A stretch of DNA of 42,069 bases from an uncultured Clostridia bacterium (GTDB lineage: Bacteria; Bacillota; Clostridia; Christensenellales; Borkfalkiaceae). A model generated the notes under the pieces. The model was not told the origin of the DNA. It did not search any database and saw only the letters and a program-made list of their open reading frames with translations. The translations under genes were made by a program, and so were the position numbers. Of the stretch, positions 16,820 to 24,949 are shown piece after piece. Numbering within the stretch: the first letter of the stretch is position 1; every line of letters begins with the position of its first letter. The DNA lies in contig CALVWR010000017.1 of assembly GCA_944367565.1 (NCBI GenBank), positions 1-42,069 on the forward strand. Reading direction: 5' to 3'.

Positions 16820-17414
16820 CTTTATCGCGGTCCGAAACTTCTTTTTCCTCCGACGCGTTCATTCCGAGCCTTGCACGGCGCTCTTCTCTGCGTTTTTTTG
16901 AACAAAACAGACATTCCGCGTCCAGAAATAAAAGATGAATTATGAACATGATTACGCCGACCGTAATTGCCGAGTCGGCAATATTGAACGTCGGAAACGG
17001 TCCGTACCATAATTGCACGCTGATAAAATCGACCACCTTTCCGAATGCAAGCCTGTCAATAAAATTCCCGATAATCCCTGCCGTCAGAACCATCAATGCA
17101 TATTTGACAAAAACGTATTTCTTACAGATATAAAGATAATAAACATAAATCACCGCAAGCGCGATCACCGTCAGAACTTTAAAAAGCGTCTGCGCCCATG
17201 CCTCACCGTGAAACAGGCTGAACCCTGCGCCCGTATTATAACCGACATCCCAATATAAAAACCCGTCAATCACCGTTACGGGCGCCTTTGTCTCTTCCGG
17301 GTCGTATTGGTGAAAATAACATTTTGTCAGCTGATCCGCAATGATCAGCAGAAAAAGCAATACCAGCGGCAGCACCGCATGAATCACTCTTCCATGAGCC
17401 CCATTTCTTTGCAT
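16809..17414 (-). CDS. lspA: Lipoprotein signal peptidase (signal peptidase II)
   Basis: A 201-residue membrane aspartic protease that cleaves lipoprotein signal peptides at the lipidated cysteine. About four hydrophobic segments are present. The conserved blocks are YNTGAGFSLF, GNFIDRLAFGKVVDFI with catalytic D120, and FNIADSAI with catalytic D147. The charged tail (SKKRREERRARLG...) is longer than usual. GGAGG sits four bases before the ATG at 17414, and the gene overlaps its upstream neighbour by about 30 bases. It would process, among others, the lipoprotein encoded at 4683. Confidence 0.96.
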   Translation of the reverse strand: MQRNGAHGRVIHAVLPLVLLFLLIIADQLTKCYFHQYDPEETKAPVTVIDGFLYWDVGYNTGAGFSLFHGEAWAQTLFKVLTVIALAVIYVYYLYICKKYVFVKYALMVLTAGIIGNFIDRLAFGKVVDFISVQLWYGPFPTFNIADSAITVGVIMFIIHLLFLDAECLFCSKKRREERRARLGMNASEEKEVSDRDKDGK

Positions 17415-17959
17415 AATTCCTCCAAGTCAAGTTCTCCGGGATTGAGAACCCGGCTCATATCCAACGCAAAACTCTGCGTCGCAGCAGCTTCATTCCCGGC
17501 ATCTTTTTCCGTCAGCATTCTTTCCGTTTCATCCATTACGGCGACAACTTTTTCTTTATCGGATGCGTTTTTCAGCAGAATCTCGTTTAGTTTTGCAAGA
17601 ATCCGCATTGCATTGCGGTCCGCTTCGTTATGCTTTTCTCGTAAGTTGTCAAAATAGGCGTTCCATCGTTTTTTGAATTCATTGAGACGACGGATCTCCG
17701 CAGCATATTCTATGTCGCATAACCGTTTCATCTCCTGCGCCTGTAATTCTGCCGCCTTCAACGTCTGCGTTATCAGATTTTCCCTGTTTTTATACGCGTC
17801 CAACTCCGCCGATGTTTTCCGTAATTCTTCTTTCAGTTCCAGAATCACCGCTTTTTGCTCGCGCATAATCAGCAGGTTCTCTTCGCTCCGTTCTTCGCGT
17901 TTTCCGCCGGGTTTTTCCTTTTTTACTTTCCGTTTAATGTACTTCACGGTTCTTGCCAC
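17384..17959 (-). CDS. DivIVA-like coiled-coil protein
   Basis: A 191-residue, highly charged protein, mostly predicted coiled coil. A basic N-terminus (KYIKRKVKKEKPGGKREERS) is followed by a helix containing KNRENLITQTLKAAELQAQEM, which resembles the DivIVA repeat around RENxIxxALxxAQxxAxE. The usual N-terminal DivIVA membrane-binding segment (with its Phe/Arg tip) is not evident. Synteny supports the family: in Firmicutes divIVA commonly lies just before lspA and the rluD-type gene, as here. The start is probably the GTG at 17959, preceded by AGGA. A role in pole or septum organisation is inference. Confidence 0.7.
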   Translation of the reverse strand: MARTVKYIKRKVKKEKPGGKREERSEENLLIMREQKAVILELKEELRKTSAELDAYKNRENLITQTLKAAELQAQEMKRLCDIEYAAEIRRLNEFKKRWNAYFDNLREKHNEADRNAMRILAKLNEILLKNASDKEKVVAVMDETERMLTEKDAGNEAAATQSFALDMSRVLNPGELDLEELCKEMGLMEE

Positions 17960-19391
17960 CGTTCCTGATTTCTTCTATCATTGTATTCTTCAGCTCATAC
18001 AAAGCATCCGATAAGTCTACTTTGAACAAATGCGGGCTGTCAAGCCGCTTGTGTTCGTCGGAAAGAGACGCCACTTCCTTCGCCGCATATTCTTTGATTT
18101 GCGTCAGTTTCGGCATTTTGTAAACCATGTTACCGCCTTTCATGATCGGCACAAGCAACTTGCGCAATTTGTAATGATAATATGTCGTCTGCTTCCAGCG
18201 TTCGGTCGGATGCGTGATCGTAAGCGGTCTGCTTTCGTCGTATTCCCCTTCGCTCTCCAGATAAATCAGATCGGCACGCGCCTCCCCCGTTTCTTCATCG
18301 TATATACGGTAAACGTTCTTGATGCCGGGATTCGTGATCTTTGCAAAATTGTCCGAAAGTTTGATCTTCGGAATTTCTTTCCCGTTATCGATCATCGCCG
18401 CAAGTTTATATACGCCTCCCAACGCGGGCATATCTGCACTGGTGATCAGCTTTGTTCCGACGCCCCAGAGATCGATTGCGGCGCCTTGATTTTTCAGCGA
18501 CGCAATGGAATTTTCGTCCAGATCCCCGGACGCACAGATTTTTGCATAAGGATACCCGGCATCGTCGAGCATCTTCCTCGCTTTTTTACTCAGATAAGCC
18601 AGATCTCCCGAATCCAGCCTGATCCCCTTGGGCGTATACCCCATTTTTACGGCTTCGTCAAAGCATTTTATCGCATTCGGCACGCCGCTTTTCAACGTAT
18701 CGTATGTGTCGACAAGAAGAAGAATATTATCCGGATACGCCATCGCATAATTCATAAATGCCGTATATTCATCGGGGAAATTCATCACCCAGCTGTGCGC
18801 GTGCGTTCCCGCAACGGGGATATCGAACATCTTCCCCGCAAGGACGTTCGACGTAGAAGAACATCCTCCGATCACCGCCGCTCTCGCCCCGTATATGCCT
18901 GCGTCCGGTCCCTGCGCTCTGCGTAAACCGAATTCCATGACGGAATCGTTTTTCGCCGCATAACATACTTTCGCGGCCTTGGACGCGATCAGCGTCTGAT
19001 GATTGATGATATTGAGCAGTGCCGTTTCAATCAGCTGCGCCTCGATGATCGGCGCTCTGACCGAAAAAATCGGTTCACCGGGAAAAACGACCGTTCCTTC
19101 CGGCACGGCATATATATCACCGCTGAATCGAAAATGCTTCAGACATTCGATAAACGTATCGTCAAACAACCCCAGACTTTCGAGATAAGCGATCTCCTCT
19201 TTCCCGAACGATAAATTCCGGATATAATCCATCGCCTGCTCGAGTCCCGCCGCAAGCGAATACGTAATCATGCCGTTCTGTCGGAAGAACAGATCGAACA
19301 CCGCAACTTCCTTTTCCCTTCCCTGTTTCAGGTATCCGTTCATCATCGTAAGTTGGTAAAGATCCGTCAACAAAGTCAAATTTCTGTCCAT
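17934..19391 (-). CDS. pncB: Nicotinate phosphoribosyltransferase
   Basis: A 485-residue enzyme that makes nicotinate mononucleotide from nicotinate and PRPP in NAD salvage. Visible blocks are LLTDLYQLTMMNGYLKQG at the start, EFGLRRAQGPDAG with the catalytic-region arginines, GTHAHSWVMNF with the active-site histidine region, and GIRLDSGDLAYLSK. Length fits the bacterial long form. The ATG at 19391 follows AAGGAG; the longer frame to 19487 would overlap the upstream gene. Its stop overlaps the start of the DivIVA-like gene. Confidence 0.97.
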   Translation of the reverse strand: MDRNLTLLTDLYQLTMMNGYLKQGREKEVAVFDLFFRQNGMITYSLAAGLEQAMDYIRNLSFGKEEIAYLESLGLFDDTFIECLKHFRFSGDIYAVPEGTVVFPGEPIFSVRAPIIEAQLIETALLNIINHQTLIASKAAKVCYAAKNDSVMEFGLRRAQGPDAGIYGARAAVIGGCSSTSNVLAGKMFDIPVAGTHAHSWVMNFPDEYTAFMNYAMAYPDNILLLVDTYDTLKSGVPNAIKCFDEAVKMGYTPKGIRLDSGDLAYLSKKARKMLDDAGYPYAKICASGDLDENSIASLKNQGAAIDLWGVGTKLITSADMPALGGVYKLAAMIDNGKEIPKIKLSDNFAKITNPGIKNVYRIYDEETGEARADLIYLESEGEYDESRPLTITHPTERWKQTTYYHYKLRKLLVPIMKGGNMVYKMPKLTQIKEYAAKEVASLSDEHKRLDSPHLFKVDLSDALYELKNTMIEEIRNGGKNREVH

Positions 19392-19409
19392 TTTCTTCTC
19401 CTTAAAGGG

Positions 19410-19435
19410 AAACGGCAACATTCCAGCTGCCGTTT
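19410..19435 (-). other. Hairpin between the membrane protein gene and pncB
   Basis: An 8-bp stem aaacggca / tgccgttt with a 10-base loop, followed on the minus strand by CCCTTT and then the pncB ribosome site. It could be a weak terminator or a processing/attenuation element. No separate pncB promoter is seen, so some read-through is expected. Confidence 0.45.
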
Positions 19436-19443
19436 TCTTACTC

Positions 19444-19932
19444 TTATTTCTTGTCATCCTTAAACGATTTGATTTCCGGCGGAACATAATTTTCTTCTTC
19501 CGCCTTTTCCCTTTCTTCCCGCTCCGCTTTGCGTTGTTCGTAATTTTTATATTCCGGGTATTTGTTCAACGCGATCCCTTCCGTTTTATTCCCTGCCCGC
19601 AAAAGACTGAGCGTTGCAAATGCAATCAGAACAACCGCCGCCACGATGACCACGATCCACCACGGCAGATTTGCAAAATCGATCAGCGAATAGGAAATCG
19701 CGTAAACGACGAGAACTGCCGCAAGAAAAAATCTGAACGGACTTTGTTCTATGATGCCCTGCGCGATCAGTAAAATCCCTAATCCCGCCGACAGAACCAG
19801 AAAAAACATATAAACGGGATGTGAGCAGATCACAAAAACCTTTTCATATTCCAAAATCGTCATAATCATTGCAAGAATACAGACGAAAGTTGCTACCACC
19901 GCATATACGGCTTGTTTTTTTGTCAGCTTCAT
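19444..19932 (-). CDS. Four-helix membrane protein of unknown function
   Basis: A 162-residue protein not recognised by family. Four hydrophobic segments (about residues 8-27, 38-58, 66-84, 90-111) precede a highly charged cytoplasmic tail (QRKAEREEREKAEEEN...). It has its own promoter and a strong GGGAGG site and leads the pncB-DivIVA-like-lspA-rluD run, so it may be co-transcribed with them. Confidence 0.8.
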   Translation of the reverse strand: MKLTKKQAVYAVVATFVCILAMIMTILEYEKVFVICSHPVYMFFLVLSAGLGILLIAQGIIEQSPFRFFLAAVLVVYAISYSLIDFANLPWWIVVIVAAVVLIAFATLSLLRAGNKTEGIALNKYPEYKNYEQRKAEREEREKAEEENYVPPEIKSFKDDKK

Positions 19933-19955
19933 ATTTTCTCCCTCCCATGGATTTT

Positions 19956-19984
19956 ATTATAACATTTTGTCATGCGTTTGTAAA
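19956..19984 (-). promoter_or_regulatory. Promoter of the 19.9-15.9 kb leftward cluster
   Basis: Minus strand TTTACA (19984-19979), 17-base spacer, TATAAT (19961-19956), about 24 bases before the ATG. Confidence 0.75.
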
Positions 19985-20002
19985 GTTTTCCTTGAAAATT
20001 CT

Positions 20003-21370
20003 CTACGCAACGTTCTTTCCGTGCGTAAATTCAATTGTAAACGCCGTTCCGACGCCCAGCTCGCTTTCCACAATCAGGTTCCATCCCGCTCGGTTACAGA
20101 TTTTTTTCACCATCGCCAATCCCAGACCGAAACCGCCGTGTTTGCCGCCGTGAGATTTATCCACCGTAAAAAATCGGTCAAAGATTTTCTCTTTGTTCTC
20201 CGGAGCGATGCCGATCCCCGTATCTTCCACCCTTAAAACAGGCGTTTCGCCGCCTTTTAGCAATATTCTGATCGTCCCGTTTTCCTTGTTATACTTGATC
20301 GCATTGCGAAGAAGATTGCCGAAAACTTCCACAACTCTTTCGTGCCTGCTCATCACGGTCACGTTTTCTTCCGTTTCCCGAATCAGCTTTATCCCCCGCT
20401 TTTCCATGTCGGGCGCCAAAATTTCCGCCGTTTCCGCCACGATTTTACTGACATTTACTTCATAAGGCGGAAGATCGTCGTTATCGAGCTGATTATAGTT
20501 AATTACACATTCTACAAGATTTGCCAATCTGTCGCCCTGCCCGATAATGACCTTGATGGCTTTTTTTCTCTGCTCGTCGGAAAGATTTGTCGTCAGTAAT
20601 TCCGCAAATCCCTTGATCGACGTCAGCGGCGTGTTCATTTCGTGCGTTATATTTGCGATAAATTCATTCTTCGACGCGTTCGCCTTGACGACCTGCTCCT
20701 TCTCGGATTCGATCTCCTGCATCTTTTCTTCAAGCGCTTCCGTAAGTCGGTTCATCGCATCCGCTACCGGCTTCAATTCTTTATATTTGCTTTCCGTTTT
20801 TTCATGCAAAGCGGCTTTTTTTACCAATTCCTGCACAGGCTTTAAAATGATCGACGTAAAAATATACGCACAGATCCCGCACAACAATGCTTCCAGCACG
20901 ATCAGCCAGATCAACATGGGCAACATTCCGTATAACAATCCCCATGTCGATATCGCCTCCACGGAAATCCTGAGATAAATGTCGCCCGCTTTTTTACAAT
21001 AGTAAACGGACGCCATCCCCGCGCTTGCACTTTCCCGAACGGCACTCCCTTCTCCCGTTGCCACAGCTTCACGGAACTCTTCCCTGTCGGAATGATCCGT
21101 ACCCGCCAATGACGGAATTTCACTGTCGGCAATCACTGTCCCGTCCGCGCTCAGAAACGTGATCCGCACGCCCTCCAGTTTTTCGCTCAGTTCTCCTGCG
21201 ACTTCGGCATCGGCACCGTCAGATCTTTCGTACATCTTTGCATAAACTTTCAGCGATCGGATCACGAGGTCTGTTTCATATCCGCCGTAAATCTGCACGG
21301 AAATCATCGCATACATGGTCAGTCCGATCACCGAAATCAGCACGGACAGGAGCATGATCCTCATTCTCAT
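20003..21370 (-). CDS. Membrane sensor histidine kinase, PhoR-like
   Basis: A 455-residue two-component kinase. TM1 is about residues 5-25, an extracellular sensor of about 120 residues follows, and TM2 is about 148-175. HisKA has FIANITHEMNTPLTSIKGF with phospho-acceptor H243. The ATPase domain shows the N box NLLRNAIKYN, G1 VEDTGIGIAP, the F box and G2 GGFGLGLAMV. The start ATG follows the regulator's stop codon directly. Organisation and neighbours (Na/Pi transporter) resemble PhoR of phosphate-sensing systems, but the signal is inferred from context. Confidence 0.93.
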   Translation of the reverse strand: MRMRIMLLSVLISVIGLTMYAMISVQIYGGYETDLVIRSLKVYAKMYERSDGADAEVAGELSEKLEGVRITFLSADGTVIADSEIPSLAGTDHSDREEFREAVATGEGSAVRESASAGMASVYYCKKAGDIYLRISVEAISTWGLLYGMLPMLIWLIVLEALLCGICAYIFTSIILKPVQELVKKAALHEKTESKYKELKPVADAMNRLTEALEEKMQEIESEKEQVVKANASKNEFIANITHEMNTPLTSIKGFAELLTTNLSDEQRKKAIKVIIGQGDRLANLVECVINYNQLDNDDLPPYEVNVSKIVAETAEILAPDMEKRGIKLIRETEENVTVMSRHERVVEVFGNLLRNAIKYNKENGTIRILLKGGETPVLRVEDTGIGIAPENKEKIFDRFFTVDKSHGGKHGGFGLGLAMVKKICNRAGWNLIVESELGVGTAFTIEFTHGKNVA

Positions 21371-22036
21371 TTATCCGTTTTCCTCCACGGAAAATTTATA
21401 TCCGACGCCGAACACCGTTTCTATATACGTCACTCCCAGCTTTCTGAGCCTCGCAATATGATTATCAAGCGTTCTCGATTCAAGTTCGTCAAAGCCCCAA
21501 ACTTCCTGCAGAATTTCGTCGCGGGAAAGCACTTTGTTCCTGTTTTCCATAAGATATTGCAATAACCGGAATTCCTTTCTGTTCAGTTCCAGCTTTTCGC
21601 CACGCAGCGTAGCCGTCATCGTTTCCGTATTCATGGCAATCTCCCCGCACCGGATCACTTTTTCCTTATCCGAAACGCGACGCAGTGCCACTTTCACGCG
21701 AGCAGTCAGTTCCAGAATGCCGAAAGGCTTCGTGATATAATCGTCCGCCCCGAGATTCAGACACTTGACTTTATCCGTCTCTTTTCCCATGGCGCTCAGC
21801 ATAAGACAGATCACCTGCGGTTGCGTCTCCTTTATTTCTTTCAGAACCGAGATGCCGTCTCCATCGCCGAGCATGATATCCAGCAACACAACGTGCGGCA
21901 CCCGCAACGCAAACGCCGCCTTAAAATCTTTTACGCAGGAATACGTCTTCAGCGGGATGCCGTTCATATCGAACGTACACCTGATCAACTCGCGAATGCT
22001 TTCATCGTCTTCCAGCAAATATACAAGTTTTTCCAT
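21371..22036 (-). CDS. Response regulator, OmpR/PhoB family
   Basis: A 221-residue transcription factor. The receiver domain has the acidic pair ED(9-10)D, phospho-acceptor D53 in VLLDIMLGDGDG, the conserved Thr/Ser region and K in YITKPFGILEL. The C-terminal winged helix follows (LNRKEFRLLQYLMENRNKVLSRDEI, RTLDNHIARLRKLG). I start at the ATG at 22036 because the receiver fold begins there; upstream in-frame codons overlap the transporter gene. It lies 16 bases after the Na/Pi transporter stop and directly before its kinase. Confidence 0.95.
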   Translation of the reverse strand: MEKLVYLLEDDESIRELIRCTFDMNGIPLKTYSCVKDFKAAFALRVPHVVLLDIMLGDGDGISVLKEIKETQPQVICLMLSAMGKETDKVKCLNLGADDYITKPFGILELTARVKVALRRVSDKEKVIRCGEIAMNTETMTATLRGEKLELNRKEFRLLQYLMENRNKVLSRDEILQEVWGFDELESRTLDNHIARLRKLGVTYIETVFGVGYKFSVEENG

Positions 22037-22052
22037 CTGCGTCCGTCCTTTC

Positions 22053-23687
22053 TTACAGATCCGTATACGTATGCGCAATATAATTCACATGGTCGCCTAC
22101 CCTTTCCAGATTGCAAACCAGGTTGATAAATACGCTGCTGCTTTCCGGACGGCATTCCCCGTTGTTCAGCCGCGCCACATGATCTTTCAGCAAATTGCGC
22201 CTCATATTATCTATATCGTCTTCCGTGGCGTCAATATCCTGAATCAACGCGTAATTTCCTTCCGCTACAAAATTTTTCGTCATTTCTTTGATGGAATGTA
22301 ATTTTTCCATCATTACATCCAGCTTTGCGTTGACATACGGCGAAAACTTCAACCCGTCCTTCACGACCCTGTTGGTATATTTCGTCACGTTTTCCGCAAG
22401 TTCGCTGATCCTCACGATATCTCCCACATTATTATGCATCGCCGAAACCAGTTTCTCTTCCTTCAGCCCGATGTTCTGTGATGATACCTGAATCAGAAAA
22501 TCCGTGATCCTTTTCGCAAAATGTGCGATCTTTTCATTGTTTTCCGTAACGTCGTTTATGGTGCTTTTATCTTTCGCCTTAAATCCCGCAAACGCTTTGT
22601 CGAGCGAATCATACGACATATCCAGCAAACGCAGCATCGCTTTTCCCGTAGCGTCAAGCGCGATACCGGGCGTCTTTAACATACGTTCGTCCATAAAACC
22701 GTCCTCTGTCGGTTTCAGGTTTTCCTGTTTGTCCCGGATGATCAGTTCGGATAATTTTACAAAAACTTTCGTAAAGGGAAGAAAAATAATCGTACAAAAT
22801 ACGTTAAACGCCGTATGAAACATCGCAACCTGCGTCTCCGCAGACGGAAACCACCGCGCAAACGTCGTATCCATAAATCCGGGCCAGCATACGAAAAATA
22901 TGAAAAATATGACCGAGCCGAATGTATTGAACATCAGGTGTATCAGACTTGCTCTCCGCGCGTTCTTGCTCGCCCCGATCGACGACAATAACGCCGTCAC
23001 GCAAGAACCGATATTTGTTCCGAGTATGATAAACAGAACCGAATTTCCTCCGCCGCCGACAATGAGTCCGCTTCCCGTGAAAATAATGAGTATCGACGTA
23101 ACCACCGAACTGCTCTGCGTCAAGGCGGTCAGCGCAAACCCGATAAATAACAGCAAAAAAGGATTTTTAATCACGGAAAACAGATTTTGTACTTCCTGAC
23201 TGTCCTTAAATATTTCCGTTGCCGACGACATGAAATCCAGTCCGACAAAGATCAGCCCCAATCCTGCGATCAGATAGCCGACGGTTTTGCGTTTGTTGTC
23301 CTTTGAAATCATGTTGATCAACGCCCCTACAAACGCAAGAGGCAATGCCGCCACCATAAAATCAAATTGCTGTAAAGAAGCAAGCTGCGCGGTGATCGTC
23401 GTTCCGATATTCGCGCCCATGATCATCGTCGTCGCCTGAAACAACGACAGAATCCCCGCATTCACAAGCCCGACGATCATGACCGTTGTTACGCCGGAAC
23501 TCTGTACTACTGCCGTCGTGATCGTTCCTATCCCAACGCCGACCAATTTGCTCTTTGATGTCTTATTGAACAGGTTTTTCAGCTTGCTGTTCGCAAGTTT
23601 TTCGGTGTTGTCCGAAAGCGCCGTAACGCCCATCAGAAACGCACCTAAACCTCCGAATAAAGACAATAAGGCGATGACGTAATCCAT
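22053..23687 (-). CDS. Na+/phosphate cotransporter with C-terminal PhoU-like domain
   Basis: A 544-residue protein of the Na/Pi-cotransporter (NptA/YjbB, PF02690) family. Two inverted Na/Pi repeats contain the QSSG/QSSS signatures (VVQSSGVTTVMIVG and ALTQSSSVVTSILI) and paired glycine-rich loops (IMGANIGTT, ILGTNIGS). The C-terminal ~200 residues form a PhoU-like helical domain (LRLLDMSYDSLDKAF, NNVGDIVRISELAENV, VCNLERVGDHVNYIA). It has its own promoter and leads an operon with the PhoB/PhoR-like pair, which suggests that phosphate uptake and sensing are linked here. Confidence 0.94.
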   Translation of the reverse strand: MDYVIALLSLFGGLGAFLMGVTALSDNTEKLANSKLKNLFNKTSKSKLVGVGIGTITTAVVQSSGVTTVMIVGLVNAGILSLFQATTMIMGANIGTTITAQLASLQQFDFMVAALPLAFVGALINMISKDNKRKTVGYLIAGLGLIFVGLDFMSSATEIFKDSQEVQNLFSVIKNPFLLLFIGFALTALTQSSSVVTSILIIFTGSGLIVGGGGNSVLFIILGTNIGSCVTALLSSIGASKNARRASLIHLMFNTFGSVIFFIFFVCWPGFMDTTFARWFPSAETQVAMFHTAFNVFCTIIFLPFTKVFVKLSELIIRDKQENLKPTEDGFMDERMLKTPGIALDATGKAMLRLLDMSYDSLDKAFAGFKAKDKSTINDVTENNEKIAHFAKRITDFLIQVSSQNIGLKEEKLVSAMHNNVGDIVRISELAENVTKYTNRVVKDGLKFSPYVNAKLDVMMEKLHSIKEMTKNFVAEGNYALIQDIDATEDDIDNMRRNLLKDHVARLNNGECRPESSSVFINLVCNLERVGDHVNYIAHTYTDL

Positions 23688-23721
23688 AAATTTCCTTTGT
23701 TAAAATAGATTCTTCAAATCA

Positions 23722-23750
23722 ATTATAATATAAATAAAGAATTTATTCAA
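23722..23750 (-). promoter_or_regulatory. Promoter of the Na/Pi transporter-two-component operon
   Basis: Minus strand TTGAAT (23750-23745), 17-base spacer, TATAAT (23727-23722). No tandem Pho-box repeats of the Bacillus or E. coli type are apparent. Confidence 0.7.
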
Positions 23751-23815
23751 GGATTTTAAGCCCACTTAAAGATAATTTATTTTTTACAAAACCGCGGATT
23801 TTATCCCGCAATTCC

Positions 23816-23844
23816 TTGCAAGTTTTCCGTTTTCATCCTATAAT
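23816..23844 (+). promoter_or_regulatory. Promoter of the HAD hydrolase gene
   Basis: TTGCAA (23816-23821), 17-base spacer, TATAAT (23839-23844). The expected start is about 25 bases before the ATG, and only a weak ribosome site (ggtag) is present. Confidence 0.7.
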
Positions 23845-23875
23845 ATCTTCAAGAATATATCAAATTCGGTAGTGT

Positions 23876-24523
23876 ATGAAATACAAGAACATCATCTTTG
23901 ATCTGGACGGAACGTTAAGTAATTCCGAAAAAAGCATCCTGACGACCTTACGACTTACTTTTGACGAAATGGGCGTTTCTCCCCCGCCGAAAGACATTCT
24001 TATGAAATTTATCGGTCCGCCTTTAAAAGATTCATATATCAAATACTGTCGTTTTACCGACGAGCAGGCGTCGGACGGATTGCGTATTTATCAGAAATAT
24101 TATGCGCTGTACGGCAGAGATTTAAACGAACTTTATCCGGATATTCCCCGTTTGCTGCAAACGCTGAAATTCCACGGCGCGTCCCTTTATGTGGCGACCA
24201 GCAAAGAGCAGGAAGCGGCAAGATACGTTCTGCAAAAACTATCCGTTTCACATTTTTTTGACGGAATTTACGGCGCAAATCACGATAACAGCCTTTCGGC
24301 AAAAGCCGATATTCTGCGCGTCCTGATTGCAACCGAACGTCTGTCGCCTGAGGATTGTGTTCTTATTGGCGATACGATTTTTGACATAAACGGCGCCTCT
24401 CAATGCAACATCGATTGTATTGCCGTATCCTACGGATTTAATACATACGAAGAATTGCGTAATGCCGGCGCCAAAATCGTGGCAGGCTCCGTCAAAGAAC
24501 TTCAGCAACTGCTCTTAGCGTGA
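23876..24523 (+). CDS. HAD-superfamily hydrolase, phosphoglycolate phosphatase-like
   Basis: A 215-residue phosphatase of HAD subfamily IA. Motif I is IIFDLDGTLSNSEKS with nucleophile D10-type aspartate and D+2. The cap domain is helical, motif II is YVATSKEQEAA, the Lys motif is LSAKADI, and motif III is VLIGDTIFDINGA. It resembles Gph/PpaX, which act on phosphoglycolate or pyrophosphate, but substrate cannot be assigned. It is a single-gene unit with a perfect hairpin 60 bases downstream. Confidence 0.92.
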   Translation: MKYKNIIFDLDGTLSNSEKSILTTLRLTFDEMGVSPPPKDILMKFIGPPLKDSYIKYCRFTDEQASDGLRIYQKYYALYGRDLNELYPDIPRLLQTLKFHGASLYVATSKEQEAARYVLQKLSVSHFFDGIYGANHDNSLSAKADILRVLIATERLSPEDCVLIGDTIFDINGASQCNIDCIAVSYGFNTYEELRNAGAKIVAGSVKELQQLLLA

Positions 24524-24581
24524 TTTCAATTCGTTCATCATACGCTGAAAAAATATTTTACCGTACGAAAAATCTGATTAT

Positions 24582-24618
24582 AAAGACGCCGCAAGATGTA
24601 AAATCTTGCGGCGTCTTT
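24582..24618. terminator. Perfect 16-bp hairpin between converging genes
   Basis: aaagacgccgcaagat and its complement enclose gtaaa. The stem is strong and symmetric but lacks a long T-tract on either side, so termination is likely but not certain for the HAD gene (rightward) and the small gene at 24668 (leftward). Confidence 0.65.
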
Positions 24619-24667
24619 AAAGATGATCCGATTCTTTATTGAACGATAAATTTGTTTACGTTCTGTC

Positions 24668-24862
24668 TTACTTATATATTTCTCCGTAATTTGCGCAGGC
24701 GCGGTAGTCCGCGGCTTCCGGATCCTTCGTTCCGAACGCACACCAGCTGTGCGGACGATAAATATCCTTATCCGCAATGTTATGTTTTTGTACGAAAACC
24801 ATGTTTGTCCTGACAATCCCTGCGTGTTGCGTATATATCCGGGTGTTAATCAACTGTTTCAT
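24668..24862 (-). CDS. Small Cys-containing protein, unknown
   Basis: A 64-residue open frame starting with MKQLINTRIYTQHAGIVRTN and ending ADYRACANYGEIYK. It has two cysteines and no membrane segment. AAGGAAG lies seven bases before the ATG at 24862, and codon use looks like its neighbours. It is divergent from the PocR-AraC regulator at 24950 with 87 bases between the starts, so it may be that regulator's target. I do not recognise a family. The overlapping frame 24538-24816 is a shadow. Confidence 0.5.
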   Translation of the reverse strand: MKQLINTRIYTQHAGIVRTNMVFVQKHNIADKDIYRPHSWCAFGTKDPEAADYRACANYGEIYK

Positions 24863-24885
24863 TATCCGCTTCCTTTTATCCCGCT

Positions 24886-24907
24886 TCATTTCCCTGCCGT
24901 GAAATGA
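24886..24907. promoter_or_regulatory. Palindrome in the divergent region, possible operator
   Basis: tcatttc (24886-24892) and gaaatga (24901-24907) form a 7-bp inverted repeat with an 8-base gap, between the small gene and the AraC-type regulator. A binding site is possible; AraC proteins more often use direct repeats. Confidence 0.3.
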
Positions 24908-24949
24908 GATATCCTATCATTTTTTAATCTGCAATTATCGGCAAAACAT

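Noticed and set aside
18030-18926. 298-codon plus-strand frame
   Set aside because: It is antisense to pncB and shows no recognisable domain.
24538-24816. 92-codon minus-strand frame overlapping the small Cys-containing gene
   Set aside because: It runs through the 16-bp hairpin, has no ribosome site, and is the less protein-like of the two frames.
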